From: Methylomonas aurea
GTDB lineage: Bacteria > Pseudomonadota > Gammaproteobacteria > Methylococcales > Methylomonadaceae
Length of the DNA stretch: 64,000 nt
Direction: 5' to 3'
Assembly: GCF_024505045.1 (NCBI RefSeq)
Contig: NZ_JANIBM010000014.1
Location: forward strand, 34,578-98,577
The position numbers were made by a program, and so were the translations under genes. The notes beneath the pieces are model-generated. The model was not told the origin of the DNA. It worked only from the letters and a program-made list of their open reading frames with translations, and ran no database searches. Of the stretch, positions 1 through 8,804 are shown piece by piece. Every line of letters begins with the position of its first letter. The first letter of the stretch is position 1.

Positions 1-435
1 GAAACGCCCGATTCCGGCATAACGCTGGCGTCGACCGCCGAATACCGCAACGTGTTCGATCCGGCTTTGCTGAAAATCTACCGCGACTACGAGCCCTGGC
101 TGAATTCGTTGGCGAAGGACGTCAGGTCCCGTAATCAATATTATCCGTATTCGTTCAAGGGCATCCATTACCGCAGCGAAATCCGCTACCGCTTGCCGGA
201 CGGGAAAAGTGTCGGCAACATCGGCCCGAAAGCCGATTACCTGTCGCGCTGGGGTTCCCTGCACCGGTATTACCGCCAGGACGGCGACAGCGTCACCGCT
301 TACACCGATCTGCAAATGCCGCGGGCCGAAGTGCCGGTCGACAAATTTGCCGAGTTCAACCGCTTTCTGGAACTCGCCGGCCAGGAAACCCGGATCTCGT
401 TCAGCCTCAGAGCCCGGAGTCCGGCGGCCAACTGA
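1..435 (+). CDS. C-terminal part of a cut gene, possibly DUF3857/transglutaminase-type
   Basis: The reading frame is open from base 1 and ends at TGA 433-435, so only the last 144 residues are present and the true start lies left of the window. The visible part is soluble, with no membrane segment. It has the alternating pattern of a beta-rich C-terminal domain (RSEIRYRLPDGKSVG, then DSVTAYTDLQMPRAEVP) followed by an amphipathic FAEFNRFLELA segment. This resembles the tail of periplasmic DUF3857/transglutaminase-like proteins, but no catalytic residues lie in the visible part and the family is a guess. It may belong to the same transcript as the export genes that follow, 85 bases downstream. 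Confidence 0.55.
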   Translation, partial: ETPDSGITLASTAEYRNVFDPALLKIYRDYEPWLNSLAKDVRSRNQYYPYSFKGIHYRSEIRYRLPDGKSVGNIGPKADYLSRWGSLHRYYRQDGDSVTAYTDLQMPRAEVPVDKFAEFNRFLELAGQETRISFSLRARSPAAN

Positions 436-520
436 GCTCGGTTTTGCCGGCACTGCCGTTTTGAAAATCCTGCCGCGACACGGTAGGCTAGCAGGCAAAG
501 CCCAATGGACCACGCCTCGT

Positions 521-1657
521 ATGACTGGAAAAAAACTGCTAATCCCTTCCGCGCTGGTGCTGGCCGCCATTGCTTTTACCTATGCTCGCCGCCCGCCGCC
601 GCTGGAAGTCGACACCTATACCTTGGCCGAGGGCGAAGTGCGGGCCAGCGTCTCCAATACCCGGGTCGGTACCGTCAAAGCCTGTCGCCGGGCCTACCTG
701 GCGCCGGCCACCGGCGGCCAGGTTGCAGCGTTGCACGTCAAGGAAGGGGATAAGGTCGGGCAAGGTCAGGTGTTGTTGGAAGTCTGGAATCAGGACTTGA
801 AGGCGCAGGTCGCATTACAAAAGGCGCAAATCCAAGCCAGTCGGGCCAGTGCCGATCAAGCCTGCCAATTGGCCGGCGGTGCCGAGCGCGAGGCGGTGCG
901 GATGACAAAATTACAGCAGCGGAATAACGTGGTGTCGGAAGAGCAGGTCGATAAGTCGCAAACCGGCGGCAAGTCGCAACGAGCGGCCTGCCGTGCCGCG
1001 TTGCAGAATATCGGCGTAGCCGAAGCGCAATTGGGCGTCGCCGAAGCCGCGGTGCAGCGCACCCTGGTCAAGGCACCGTTCGATGGCACGGTTGCGGAAG
1101 TCAATGCCGAATTGGGCGAATTCGTCACGCCGTCGCCGCCCGGCATTCCGACGCTGCCGCCGATCGATTTGCTGGATGTCAGTTGCCTGACTGTGTCGGC
1201 GCCGATCGATGAAGTCGATGTGGCCCGGATTAGAACCGGCATGCCGGCTTGCGTCTCGCTCGACGCGTTTACGGACAAACGCTGTTCCGGCGTCGTGACC
1301 AGGGTTGCGCCTTATGTACTGGAAAAGGAGAAGCAGGCGCGGACCGTGGAAGTGGAAGTGACCTTGCGCGATCCGAAAGATCTGGCCGAATTGCTGCCCG
1401 GTTACAGTGCCGACATCGAAGTGTTGCTGGCCAGCAAGGACAAAGCGCTGCGTCTGCCGGCCGAAGCCATTCTGGAAGGCAATCGGGTATTGCTGGTCGG
1501 TGCCGATAACGTGCTGCGGGAACGCCGCTTCGAAGCCGGTTTGGCCAACTGGAATTACACCGAAGTATTGAGCGGGTTGCAGGCCGGCGATCGGGTGGTG
1601 CTGTCGCTGGGCAAGGAAGGCGTGACCGCCGGCGCGACGGTACGCGCCAAGCCATGA
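521..1657 (+). CDS. Periplasmic adaptor of an ABC exporter (HlyD/MacA type)
   Basis: A 378-residue membrane fusion protein that should link an inner-membrane ABC exporter to the outer membrane. It has an N-terminal anchor (residues 4-20), a lipoyl-type half-motif (GGQVAALHVKEGDKVGQGQV, about residues 65-85), an alpha-helical hairpin rich in Ala and Gln (about 90-175), the second lipoyl half (VKAPFDGTVAEV) and a beta-barrel C-terminal part. The ATG at 521 is preferred because it gives the membrane anchor; upstream extensions are low-complexity. Its stop overlaps the ATPase start by four bases (ATGA, 1654-1657), so the two are translationally coupled. The substrate is unknown. Confidence 0.88.
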   Translation: MTGKKLLIPSALVLAAIAFTYARRPPPLEVDTYTLAEGEVRASVSNTRVGTVKACRRAYLAPATGGQVAALHVKEGDKVGQGQVLLEVWNQDLKAQVALQKAQIQASRASADQACQLAGGAEREAVRMTKLQQRNNVVSEEQVDKSQTGGKSQRAACRAALQNIGVAEAQLGVAEAAVQRTLVKAPFDGTVAEVNAELGEFVTPSPPGIPTLPPIDLLDVSCLTVSAPIDEVDVARIRTGMPACVSLDAFTDKRCSGVVTRVAPYVLEKEKQARTVEVEVTLRDPKDLAELLPGYSADIEVLLASKDKALRLPAEAILEGNRVLLVGADNVLRERRFEAGLANWNYTEVLSGLQAGDRVVLSLGKEGVTAGATVRAKP

Positions 1658-2325
1658 TCCGGCTCAGCGGCATCGAACGCCGGTTCCAGGTCGGCGAACA
1701 GACCGTGCATGCCCTGAACGGCATCGATCTGGCCGTCGCCGTCGGCGAGTACGTGTCGGTGATGGGGCCATCCGGTTCCGGCAAGTCGACCTTGCTGAAC
1801 ATCATCGCCTTGCTGGACCAGCCTTCAGCCGGCCAATACTATCTGAACGGCCGCGATGTTACGCGCCAAACCGACAACGAATTGGCCCATACTCGACGCG
1901 ATAACATCGGCTTCGTCTTTCAATTCTTTCACTTGATTCCGCGGTTGACCGCGGCCGAGAACATTGAGCTGCCGATGATTCTGGCCGGGATAGCCCCCAA
2001 ACAGCGCCGCGAGCGGGTACGGCAGGCTCTGGCCGAGGTCAACCTGAGCGATCGCGCCGAACATCGGCCCAACCAATTGTCCGGCGGCCAGTTACAGCGT
2101 ATCGCGATTGCGCGGGCCATGGTCATGCGGCCGCCGATTCTATTGGCCGACGAACCGACCGGCAATCTCGACAGCAAGGCTGGCCAGGACATCATTCATC
2201 TGCTGGAAGACCTGAACCGGCAGGGAGTGACGCTGATGGTGATTACCCATGACCAGCAAATCGGCGGACGCGCCGGGCGCCAACTGCGGCTGGTTGACGG
2301 CCGGTTGGTTGCTGAAGGGCTTTAG
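1654..2325 (+). CDS. ABC exporter ATPase (MacB/LolD type)
   Basis: A 223-residue nucleotide-binding subunit with all motifs intact: Walker [10 protein letters not shown] (about residue 38), the Q-loop region [10 protein letters not shown], signature LSGGQ, Walker B ILLADEPT with its catalytic Glu, D-loop GNLDS and H-loop ITHD. The family powers FtsX/MacB-fold permeases. The expected permease partners do not follow directly: two of them lie at 4663-7071, beyond two opposite-strand genes. The stop converges on the DMT transporter gene with a four-base overlap (2322-2325). Confidence 0.92.
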   Translation: MIRLSGIERRFQVGEQTVHALNGIDLAVAVGEYVSVMGPSGSGKSTLLNIIALLDQPSAGQYYLNGRDVTRQTDNELAHTRRDNIGFVFQFFHLIPRLTAAENIELPMILAGIAPKQRRERVRQALAEVNLSDRAEHRPNQLSGGQLQRIAIARAMVMRPPILLADEPTGNLDSKAGQDIIHLLEDLNRQGVTLMVITHDQQIGGRAGRQLRLVDGRLVAEGL

Positions 2326-3209
2326 CGAAGAAACGGCAATAAAACGCCGAAAACGACGATCAGCGCCGCACCGAGCAAAGCGCTATGGGCCGGAATTTGG
2401 CCGAATAGCGCTATGGCCCAAACCAGGCTCAAAACCGGCGCCAAATAGCCGATCGAACTGACCAGCGCGGCCGGCGCCCGCTGATAGGCGCGGGTCATAA
2501 AATGTTGGGCGCCGCTGCCGAACAGGCCGACCAGCAATAGCAAGCCCCAGACCGGGTAGGCCAGCGGCAGCGTGGCGCCGAACGCCGCGAAATACGCCGC
2601 GTGCAATGGCAGTGCAACCAGGCAGAAATAAAAAATCACCGTTTGCGGCGGGTTGCTGCGGCCGGCCCGGGCCACCATCAGATAGGCCAGCGCCGACAAC
2701 AGTCCGGAGAGTAAAGCCATGGACTGGCCCAGCAGATTGTGGCTGTCGTGAATATCGAACAACAAGGATACGCCGCTAAACGCGCCGACAATCGCCAACC
2801 AAGCCCGCAGCGAGTTGCGCTGGCCCAATATCGGCGGCCCCAACAGCGCGACAAACACACCGCTGCTGGCGGTCAAAAACGCGCTCTCGCCGGGGCCGAT
2901 ACGGACGATAGCGGCAAATGACAGCATCAACGCCGAAGCGCCGAACAGTCCGCGCAACCAGAGCGAGGGCCGGCCGTCGCCGAGCAGGGCCTTGGTCCGG
3001 CCGCGAAACAAAGCCGGTAACAGCAATATCAGCAAATTGGCCAGGATCCGGAAAAAACTGATCACGCCCGCCGGTAGTGTGGCATCGAATACGCGGATGG
3101 CATAAACGCTGGCATTCATCAGCGAAAACAACAGGCACGCCAGCACCATATCCAGCAGGCCGCGGCGAATTGCGGATTTGGCGGTTGGCGGCGGGAAAAT
3201 AGCCTTCAC
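2322..3209 (-). CDS. EamA/DMT-family membrane transporter
   Basis: A 295-residue polytopic protein with about ten hydrophobic segments and the internal two-fold repeat of the drug/metabolite transporter superfamily. The first half includes LFSLMNASVYAIRVF and the PGESAFLTASSGVFVALLGP region; the second half ends in SSIGYLAPVLSLVWAIALFGQ. The start is a GTG at 3209; the next in-frame Met is about 20 residues in. Such carriers move amino acids, nucleosides or drugs, and the substrate cannot be read here. It lies 12 bases after the AraC-type gene on the same strand, so the two probably form one transcript. Confidence 0.85.
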   Translation of the reverse strand: MKAIFPPPTAKSAIRRGLLDMVLACLLFSLMNASVYAIRVFDATLPAGVISFFRILANLLILLLPALFRGRTKALLGDGRPSLWLRGLFGASALMLSFAAIVRIGPGESAFLTASSGVFVALLGPPILGQRNSLRAWLAIVGAFSGVSLLFDIHDSHNLLGQSMALLSGLLSALAYLMVARAGRSNPPQTVIFYFCLVALPLHAAYFAAFGATLPLAYPVWGLLLLVGLFGSGAQHFMTRAYQRAPAALVSSIGYLAPVLSLVWAIALFGQIPAHSALLGAALIVVFGVLLPFLR

Positions 3210-3221
3210 GCCGTTCCTGGT

Positions 3222-4214
3222 TTATGCGGGACTGGCTCCCTCGCGCGGTGCGCTGGCGGGTTTGGCAATGTGGCGGGGCGAGATTCCAAAATATTTGCTG
3301 AAGGCAGCGCTGAAATTACTGGCGTGATTATATCCGACAAATTCGGCGACGGCATCGATATGGCCGGCGCGAGTTTGCAGCAAGCGGTAAGCCTTATGCA
3401 TTCTAATATCCAGCACTATTCCGTACGGGGTATTATCGAAATAATGGTGGAATAGTTTCTTTAATTTGCATTGATTGGTTCCGACCCGTTTCGCTAACTG
3501 CGCGACCGGCGGCGGCGCGCGAAATTCGTTAATTAAAATAGCGCGCGCCGCGTAGGCCAGAGCTCGGTCTTTTTCGGTAAATCGGTAAGCGCTATCGGCA
3601 GTATATTGCCAGAGGTGGTGCATTTCGGCGGCTAATATCGACATGGCTTGGCCGTGTATGAACATGCGTTTCAAAGGCGGCGGAATATTGCATCCGGCTA
3701 ATTGGTTGGCGGCGATTAAAGCCGAATTTGAGATAGGTTTATAACTTAATAAATTGACGCCGCCTTTATTAAATAAACGCGCCGCGGCATTTTCTCCAAT
3801 ATATTGGTCAAGCCGGGTTTTCGTCAGCGAAAAACGCAATTGCACCAGTTCGGTATCGGCCTGGTATTGGCGTTCGCCGTTACTGCAATTGAAGGCAGTG
3901 ATCGAGGTGTAGCCTTCGCTGAAGACGATTTCATCGCCGCCGCGCTCGACGAAGCGGGAACGGCCTTGCATGCCCAACGTGACTACCAGGCGCGGTTCCT
4001 GCCGGTCGATCCGGGTCGCGACGGCCAGGTCCCGGTTCGGCCGGTAGCGGGTTTCGATAAAGCTTAGGTCGGCGTCGAGTTGAAATACCGCGGTATGGCC
4101 GCGGCCCAGCTGCTCCGGTAACGATTGTATTAATTGGTCCGGCAATTGTTGGGCCGGTAAATCCTGTTGATCGATTTTATAATGCCCGCTAGTTTTGGCG
4201 GCAGCTTCCAGCAT
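3222..4214 (-). CDS. AraC-family transcriptional regulator
   Basis: A 330-residue regulator with a long N-terminal sensing region and a C-terminal double helix-turn-helix of about 90 residues. The first recognition helix is in LAKRVGTNQCKLKKLFHHYF, and the second half has the family hallmark FVGYNHASNFSAAFSKYFGISP. The overall shape resembles the PchR-like branch, but the inducer is unknown. Codon choice is noticeably more AT-rich than in the flanking genes (many AAT, TTA and ATT codons around 3400-3800), which suggests separate origin. It likely controls the adjacent DMT transporter. Confidence 0.85.
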   Translation of the reverse strand: MLEAAAKTSGHYKIDQQDLPAQQLPDQLIQSLPEQLGRGHTAVFQLDADLSFIETRYRPNRDLAVATRIDRQEPRLVVTLGMQGRSRFVERGGDEIVFSEGYTSITAFNCSNGERQYQADTELVQLRFSLTKTRLDQYIGENAAARLFNKGGVNLLSYKPISNSALIAANQLAGCNIPPPLKRMFIHGQAMSILAAEMHHLWQYTADSAYRFTEKDRALAYAARAILINEFRAPPPVAQLAKRVGTNQCKLKKLFHHYFDNTPYGIVLDIRMHKAYRLLQTRAGHIDAVAEFVGYNHASNFSAAFSKYFGISPRHIAKPASAPREGASPA

Positions 4215-4373
4215 AAATACCAGACCTTATTAAACTGTGTTATTTGGCGTAATTTTCGGCAGTTTTGTGGCGATTAATAGCGGGAAATGTTTATACCATA
4301 AAAAATTACCTGGGCTGATAGTTTGGCTGACGGCGATTAAATTAATTTCTCGGGGTTATTTAATGGGAAACCT

Positions 4374-4410
4374 ATCCGTTCGTGCTTCGACAAATTCAGC
4401 ACGAACGGAT
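4374..4410. repeat. Perfect 13-bp inverted repeat, REP-like
   Basis: Arms ATCCGTTCGTGCT (4374-4386) and AGCACGAACGGAT (4398-4410) are exact complements around an 11-base loop. The core resembles dispersed palindromes of the TTCGACAA...CAGCACGAACGG kind common in gammaproteobacterial intergenic DNA. There is no T-tract on either side, so a terminator is less likely than a REP-type element. Confidence 0.75.
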
Positions 4411-4436
4411 AATGCTCTGATTTATAAGGGTTGCCG

Positions 4437-4456
4437 TTCGCACTGAGTTAAGCGAA
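4437..4456. repeat. Second short palindrome next to the REP-like repeat
   Basis: Arms TTCGC (4437-4441) and GCGAA (4452-4456) flank a 10-base loop; an overlapping alternative pairs GCACT with AGTGC. Lying 27 bases from the 13-bp palindrome, it gives the paired-hairpin layout typical of REP/BIME elements. Confidence 0.45.
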
Positions 4457-4662
4457 GTGCAATTTTTAGAGGTTCCCCTAATAATTGACGGCTGTGTCTT
4501 GGCGACAGGTTTCCAGTCGTGATCGTTACCGATCAAGTGTGAAGGCAGGCCTGAACGGTCCGCTATTTCGCAAAACCCGACTTGTTGGTCCGCGCGGCGT
4601 TTGCGGCGTGCGATGGCTCCGGCTTGGGGTAAACTGTCGCCAACACCGTATCGGCAAGGGTC

Positions 4663-5868
4663 ATGCTGCAGCGAGATTTACTGATTCAGGCCGTCAAGGC
4701 CATCCGCACCCAACCGTTGCGCGCCGCACTGATCATTTTGGCGATGAGCATCGGCGTGGCGGCGGTCAACGTATTGACCGCGTTGGGCGACAGCGCCCGG
4801 CGCTATGTGGTGCATGAATTCGAATCGCTGGGTACGCATCTGGTCATCGTGCTGCCCGGCCGCAACGAAACCACCGGCGGCCATCCGCCGCTGTTCGGCG
4901 AAACGCCGCGCGATTTGACGCTGGACGACGCCGCGGCCTTATTCCGCAGCCGGCAAGTTGCCGCGATCGCCCCGGTCAGCATCGGTTCGGCGCCGGTGTC
5001 GGTGGCAGGACTGGAGCGGGAAACCAATATCATGGGTTCGACCCATTCGTTATTGCGGGTCCGGCATCTAGCAATGGCGCAAGGCGTGTTTTTACCGGAA
5101 GCCGAAGCGGATAAAGAGATGCCGGTCTGCGTAATCGGCAAAAAAATCGCCGACGAGCTATTTGCCCGGCGTAAGGCCGTGGGGGAATGGCTGCGCATCA
5201 ACGACCGTCGCTTCCGGGTCGTCGGCGTGTTGGCCAAGGAAGGTCAGTCGATAGGCACCGGATTCGACGAGCTGGTGATCGTGCCGGTGGCCTCGGCGCA
5301 GGCCTTGTTCGACAGCCATTCGTTGTTTCGGATATTGATCGAAGCCCATTCCGAAGCGGCGATGCATAAAGCGGTCGACGAAGTGCGAGCGATCATCAAA
5401 CTGCGCCACGAAGGGGAGGACGATGTGACCATCATTACTCAAGACAGTGTGGTCAATACCTTCGATAAAATCCTGACCGCATTGACCTTGACCGTGGCCG
5501 GCATTGCCGCAGTTAGCCTGGCCGTGGCCGGCGTGTTGGTCATGAACGTGATGTTGGTCAGCGTCAGCCAGCGTACCGCCGAAATCGGCCTGCTGAAGGC
5601 GTTGGGCGCGACACGCGGCCAATTGTTGCGCTGGTTTCTGGGCGAAGCTGCATTGCTGTCGTTGGCCGGTGCATTGTGCGGCAGTCTGCTGGGGCGGATC
5701 GGCATCGAAGCGCTGCAATGGTGGTTTCCGAACTTTCCGGTGGCCTTGCCTGCTTGGGCGATGTTGGCGGCACTGGCGGTGGCGCTGGCGACCGGATTGG
5801 TGTTCGGCGTGATGCCGGCCCGCAAAGCGGCGGCCCTGGAGCCGGTTGCGGCATTGAGTAGGCGCTGA
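4663..5868 (+). CDS. ABC exporter permease 1 (MacB/FtsX fold)
   Basis: A 401-residue permease with the MacB-PCD plus FtsX plan: one N-terminal membrane segment (about residues 18-40), a large periplasmic domain, then three C-terminal membrane segments (about 270-395). The motif ERTAEIGLLKALGAT variant (QRTAEIGLLKALGATRGQ) before the second FtsX segment is typical. It should pair with the ATPase at 1654-2325. The second permease starts three bases after its stop. Confidence 0.9.
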   Translation: MLQRDLLIQAVKAIRTQPLRAALIILAMSIGVAAVNVLTALGDSARRYVVHEFESLGTHLVIVLPGRNETTGGHPPLFGETPRDLTLDDAAALFRSRQVAAIAPVSIGSAPVSVAGLERETNIMGSTHSLLRVRHLAMAQGVFLPEAEADKEMPVCVIGKKIADELFARRKAVGEWLRINDRRFRVVGVLAKEGQSIGTGFDELVIVPVASAQALFDSHSLFRILIEAHSEAAMHKAVDEVRAIIKLRHEGEDDVTIITQDSVVNTFDKILTALTLTVAGIAAVSLAVAGVLVMNVMLVSVSQRTAEIGLLKALGATRGQLLRWFLGEAALLSLAGALCGSLLGRIGIEALQWWFPNFPVALPAWAMLAALAVALATGLVFGVMPARKAAALEPVAALSRR

Positions 5869-5871
5869 GCG

Positions 5872-7071
5872 ATGGTGTGGCAGGATTTGTTCAAACTCGC
5901 GCTCGGCAGCATCAGCAGTCATAGGCAGCGCTCGTTGCTGACGGCGTTGGGGCTGATCATCGGTATTGCCGCGGTCGTGATCTTGACCTCGATCGGCCGC
6001 GGCGTCCACGGCTTCGTCTTAGGCGAGTTTACCCAGTTCGGCACGCATTTGTTGGCGGTTTACCCCGGCAAGACCACTACTTTCGGTTTGTCCGGCGCGA
6101 CCATCAGTACGGTCAGGCCGCTGACGGCGGCCGATGCCGAAAGCCTGCATTCGGTCGAATATGTGCTGGCGGCGATGCCTTTAGTACAAGGCAATGCCCG
6201 GATCGAAGCCGGCGACAAACAGCGGCGCAGCAATGTATTCGGCGTCGGTGCGGCATTGCCGCAAGTGTGGCGGATCGGCGTCGATATCGGCCGCTTTCTA
6301 CCCGACGAAGGCGCCGATAACGCCAGGCCGTTCGCGGTCCTCGGCAGCAAGGTGCGGCAGGAATTGTTCGGCGACGCCAGCCCTTTGGGACAACGCATTC
6401 GTATCGGCAGCGACCGGTTCCGGGTAATTGGCGTGATGCGCAGCAAGGGGCAGATGCTGGGCTTCGATCTGGACGACATGGTGTTCATTCCCAGCGCCAG
6501 AGCGATGGAGATGTTCGATCGCCAGGGGTTGATGGAAATCGACGTGCTGTATCGCGCGGACGTCAGCGCCGAGCGAGTCGAGCAGGCTGTCAGGCAGCGG
6601 TTGTTGGCCCGCCATGGTGCGGAGGATTTTACGATCGTGACCCAGAACCAGATGCTGGAAAAAATGGATTCGGTGTTGAGCGTACTGACTCTGGCGGTGG
6701 CGGCTTTGGGCGGAATCTCGTTGTTGGTGGGCTCGGTCGGCATCTTGACGATCATGACTATCGCCGTCTCGGAGCGGGTGTCGGAAATCGGCTTGTTGCG
6801 CGCGATCGGCGCCGAGCGCGCCACGATATTCCGTTTGTTTCTTGCCGAAGCGGTATTGCTCAGTCTGGCCGGCGGTGCCGGCGGGGTGGGGTTGGGTGTC
6901 GGCGCCGTGAAATTGGTGGGCTTGTTGCTGCCGGCTTTGCCGGTGCAATTGGCCTGGAATTACATCGCGCTGGCGTTTGCCGTGTCGTTGGTGATCGGCG
7001 CTGTAGCCGGAGTAGCGCCGGCGATAAAAGCGGCGCGATTGAATCCGTTGGATGCCCTACGCGCCGAATGA
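5872..7071 (+). CDS. ABC exporter permease 2 (MacB/FtsX fold)
   Basis: A 399-residue paralogue of the preceding gene with the same layout: N-terminal membrane segment, periplasmic domain, then three C-terminal segments. It carries the equivalent ERVSEIGLLRAIGAERATI motif and ends in the usual KAARLNPLDALRAE tail. Two different permeases in tandem suggest that the exporter works as a heterodimer. It follows permease 1 after three bases and almost certainly shares its transcript. Confidence 0.9.
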   Translation: MVWQDLFKLALGSISSHRQRSLLTALGLIIGIAAVVILTSIGRGVHGFVLGEFTQFGTHLLAVYPGKTTTFGLSGATISTVRPLTAADAESLHSVEYVLAAMPLVQGNARIEAGDKQRRSNVFGVGAALPQVWRIGVDIGRFLPDEGADNARPFAVLGSKVRQELFGDASPLGQRIRIGSDRFRVIGVMRSKGQMLGFDLDDMVFIPSARAMEMFDRQGLMEIDVLYRADVSAERVEQAVRQRLLARHGAEDFTIVTQNQMLEKMDSVLSVLTLAVAALGGISLLVGSVGILTIMTIAVSERVSEIGLLRAIGAERATIFRLFLAEAVLLSLAGGAGGVGLGVGAVKLVGLLLPALPVQLAWNYIALAFAVSLVIGAVAGVAPAIKAARLNPLDALRAE

Positions 7072-7318
7072 GGTCAAGGCCGCTAAATTCGACCGTTACA
7101 GCTGATCCCGAAATTCCCGCACTATGCCATCGAATTATGGCGGCTTAGCACGCAGGCTAGTATTTCTCTGTTGGTTTCATGATAATTGCGCGCGGTCTGA
7201 GTGGCCGGATTTTTTAGAGCCTTTCTAAGCTTGGATCGCCGTTATGGCAACTGAGTCTACGAGAAAATCGTGGCTCGCTTGCTTTCAAAATACTTACATG
7301 GAACAGGATTAGTCATTT

Positions 7319-8161
7319 ATGAGAACCATAACCAAAACTTCTTTAGCGATTATCGGCGGTTTGGCGCTGGCAGCGAATGCCGGAGCGGCCTGGAGTTCGC
7401 CGACGCAGGCCACGGCGTTGATCGACTGGAGTTCGTTAACGATCAAGACCGTCGGTTTGGGCGACGTCGCGCCGACTTACACGTTAAGCGGACTGGGCGG
7501 CAATTCCAACTCGAACACCAGCGACTGGTTGCGTTGGAGCAGCGATACCTCGACTTCTGGTAACGTGTTCGGCGCCGGGGTGGGCGGCAGCGGCCAAGGT
7601 AATGGTGCCGCTGGAGCGCAACGCAGCGCCAATTTCACGATATCCGGCAGCGGTTTTTTGATGTTGTCGGCAAACTATTCGCTTAGCGGCGAAATCACCG
7701 GCATCAACTGTTATGAGTATTATTCCTGCTACAACGCTAACACGGCTAATGCCAGCGTCAGTTTCGATTTGAGCAACGTCTCGGCGGGCGGCGCACAAAG
7801 CCACCAGTCTCACTCTGCACAGTCGCTGAGTTTGGGCAATTACTGGCAATCGCCGCTAACCTCCGACAGTAAGCAGGGCGTGCTCTCGGTGGGGGTTATC
7901 GTCAATAACGGCGACGTCGTGAGCTTTTCAGCGGCAGTTGCTGTTTGGGCGGCCGATACTTCAAGTGGTCAGGCCCAATTACCGGGTGGCGGCAGTGTCG
8001 TGTTGAGTAACGGTTACGGCTCGGTGACAACTACACTGGTGAATCCGCCTTTGCATTTTCAGTTGACGGCTGTACCCTTGCCGGCTAGCGCATCGCTGTT
8101 GGGTACCGCTCTGGTTGGCTTGTTGGGCCTTGGTCGTAAGCGGCAATCATTAGCCGTTTAA
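7319..8161 (+). CDS. PEP-CTERM-type secreted surface protein
   Basis: A 280-residue protein with a signal peptide (about residues 1-24, ending near ANAGAAWS), a Ser/Gly/Asn-rich low-complexity body, and a C-terminal sorting signal: VPLPAS, a hydrophobic helix (LLGTALVGLLGLG) and the basic end RKRQ. VPLPAS is a known variant of the PEP motif that exosortase/EpsH enzymes recognise for cell-surface or exopolysaccharide-associated sorting. No exosortase gene lies in the window. The body shows no known domain. A 247-base gap upstream leaves room for its own promoter. Confidence 0.85.
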   Translation: MRTITKTSLAIIGGLALAANAGAAWSSPTQATALIDWSSLTIKTVGLGDVAPTYTLSGLGGNSNSNTSDWLRWSSDTSTSGNVFGAGVGGSGQGNGAAGAQRSANFTISGSGFLMLSANYSLSGEITGINCYEYYSCYNANTANASVSFDLSNVSAGGAQSHQSHSAQSLSLGNYWQSPLTSDSKQGVLSVGVIVNNGDVVSFSAAVAVWAADTSSGQAQLPGGGSVVLSNGYGSVTTTLVNPPLHFQLTAVPLPASASLLGTALVGLLGLGRKRQSLAV

Positions 8162-8168
8162 CGCCACA

Positions 8169-8214
8169 GCCCCGCGGGGCGCCGTCTCAAATGGCGCTTC
8201 GCAGGGCTCCTGCG
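8169..8214 (+). terminator. Hairpin cluster after the PEP-CTERM gene
   Basis: Starting eight bases past the stop is the perfect palindrome GCCCCGCGGGGC (8169-8180), followed by CGCAGG-GCT-CCTGCG (8200-8214). There is no clear T-tract, so this could be a Rho-independent terminator of poor form or an mRNA-stabilising structure. Confidence 0.45.
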
Positions 8215-8270
8215 GCGGCTGATCTCGGCTATGCTTATCCGGCTTTCGATCATCCGAAAATGAGGCCATT

Positions 8271-8546
8271 ATGTTGAACATCAATAACTACTACGAGCGG
8301 CTGGTCATCGACCGATTGTGGAAACTTGCCGAGCAGGCCGACCAGTCTTTCAGCCAGGCATTTCAGGAGGATGTCGCCTGTCTGGCCTTGAACCGATTGC
8401 CGCCGTGCTATGTACGAAATACCATCGATAAAGGGATTAACGTCAGCGAGGCGCAGTATCTGGAAATGGTTGCAGCGGTTGACAAGGCGATCGAGCAGGC
8501 GATGGGGTTGGTGTTACGCCGGCCGCGCCAGGACCGGGAGCAATGA
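8271..8546 (+). CDS. ComFB-like late competence protein
   Basis: A 91-residue soluble protein matching the ComFB family: NYYERLVIDRL near the start and the hallmark DVACLALNRLPPCYVR in the middle. ComFB proteins were named from the Bacillus comF operon, and some relatives are reported to bind cyclic dinucleotides. No competence genes are adjacent here. The start ATG (8271) is close to the family's usual N-terminus. Confidence 0.8.
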   Translation: MLNINNYYERLVIDRLWKLAEQADQSFSQAFQEDVACLALNRLPPCYVRNTIDKGINVSEAQYLEMVAAVDKAIEQAMGLVLRRPRQDREQ

Positions 8547-8549
8547 GCC

Positions 8550-8756
8550 TTGAGGCATTGGTTGACGGTGTTTGGCTTCGGGGCTTGCGTTGTGGCGTGC
8601 GACGGTACGCAGCGGGATGCAACTACGGTTGATGCCGCATAAAAAAATAAGCCGGTTTACGATGCGCCGGTTGAGCCGTTGGATCAAGCCGAACAGGCGG
8701 AAAAGCAGGTGTTCGACGGCGCGGAGAAGCAGAAAAAGCAGGCTGACGAGCTGTGA
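8550..8756 (+). pseudogene. Broken small lipoprotein gene
   Basis: Reading from TTG 8550 gives a plausible lipoprotein signal, MRHWLTVFGFGACVVAC, with lipobox VVAC. It is followed by DGTQRDATTVDAA and an in-frame TAA at 8640-8642. After that stop the same frame continues with a charged coiled-coil-like sequence (NKPVYDAPVEPLDQAEQ, then AEKQVFDGAEKQKKQADEL) to TGA 8754-8756. The signal-plus-lipobox on one side and a normal coding-like tail in the same frame on the other suggest one ancestral lipoprotein of about 67 residues, interrupted by a nonsense change beside a run of seven A. Sequencing error in the A run would not by itself restore the frame. Confidence 0.5.
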
Positions 8757-8766
8757 GAATGGCCGG

Positions 8767-8796
8767 CCCCGCCGGATTGGAACCGACGGGGCGGGG
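8767..8796. terminator. Hairpin between convergent genes
   Basis: CCCCGCC (8767-8773) pairs with GGCGGGG (8790-8796), followed by TTT on the plus strand. It sits between the broken lipoprotein gene and the convergent OmpA-type gene and could end transcription from either side. Confidence 0.5.
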
Positions 8797-8804
8797 TTTG
8801 TGGA

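Larger units (their letters stand above)
4215..4662. other. 448-base gap: AT-rich control region with REP-like palindromes
   Basis: No convincing gene; short open frames here have no family resemblance or good start. The left part (about 4215-4370) is AT-rich and must carry the promoter of the leftward AraC-type gene. The middle holds two palindromes, listed separately. The right part (4480-4662) returns to the GC-rich style and should carry the promoter of the permease gene at 4663. Confidence 0.7.

Noticed and set aside
4237..4446. 69-codon open frame in the AT-rich gap
   Set aside because: It runs through the REP-like palindromes, has no family resemblance and no ribosome site.
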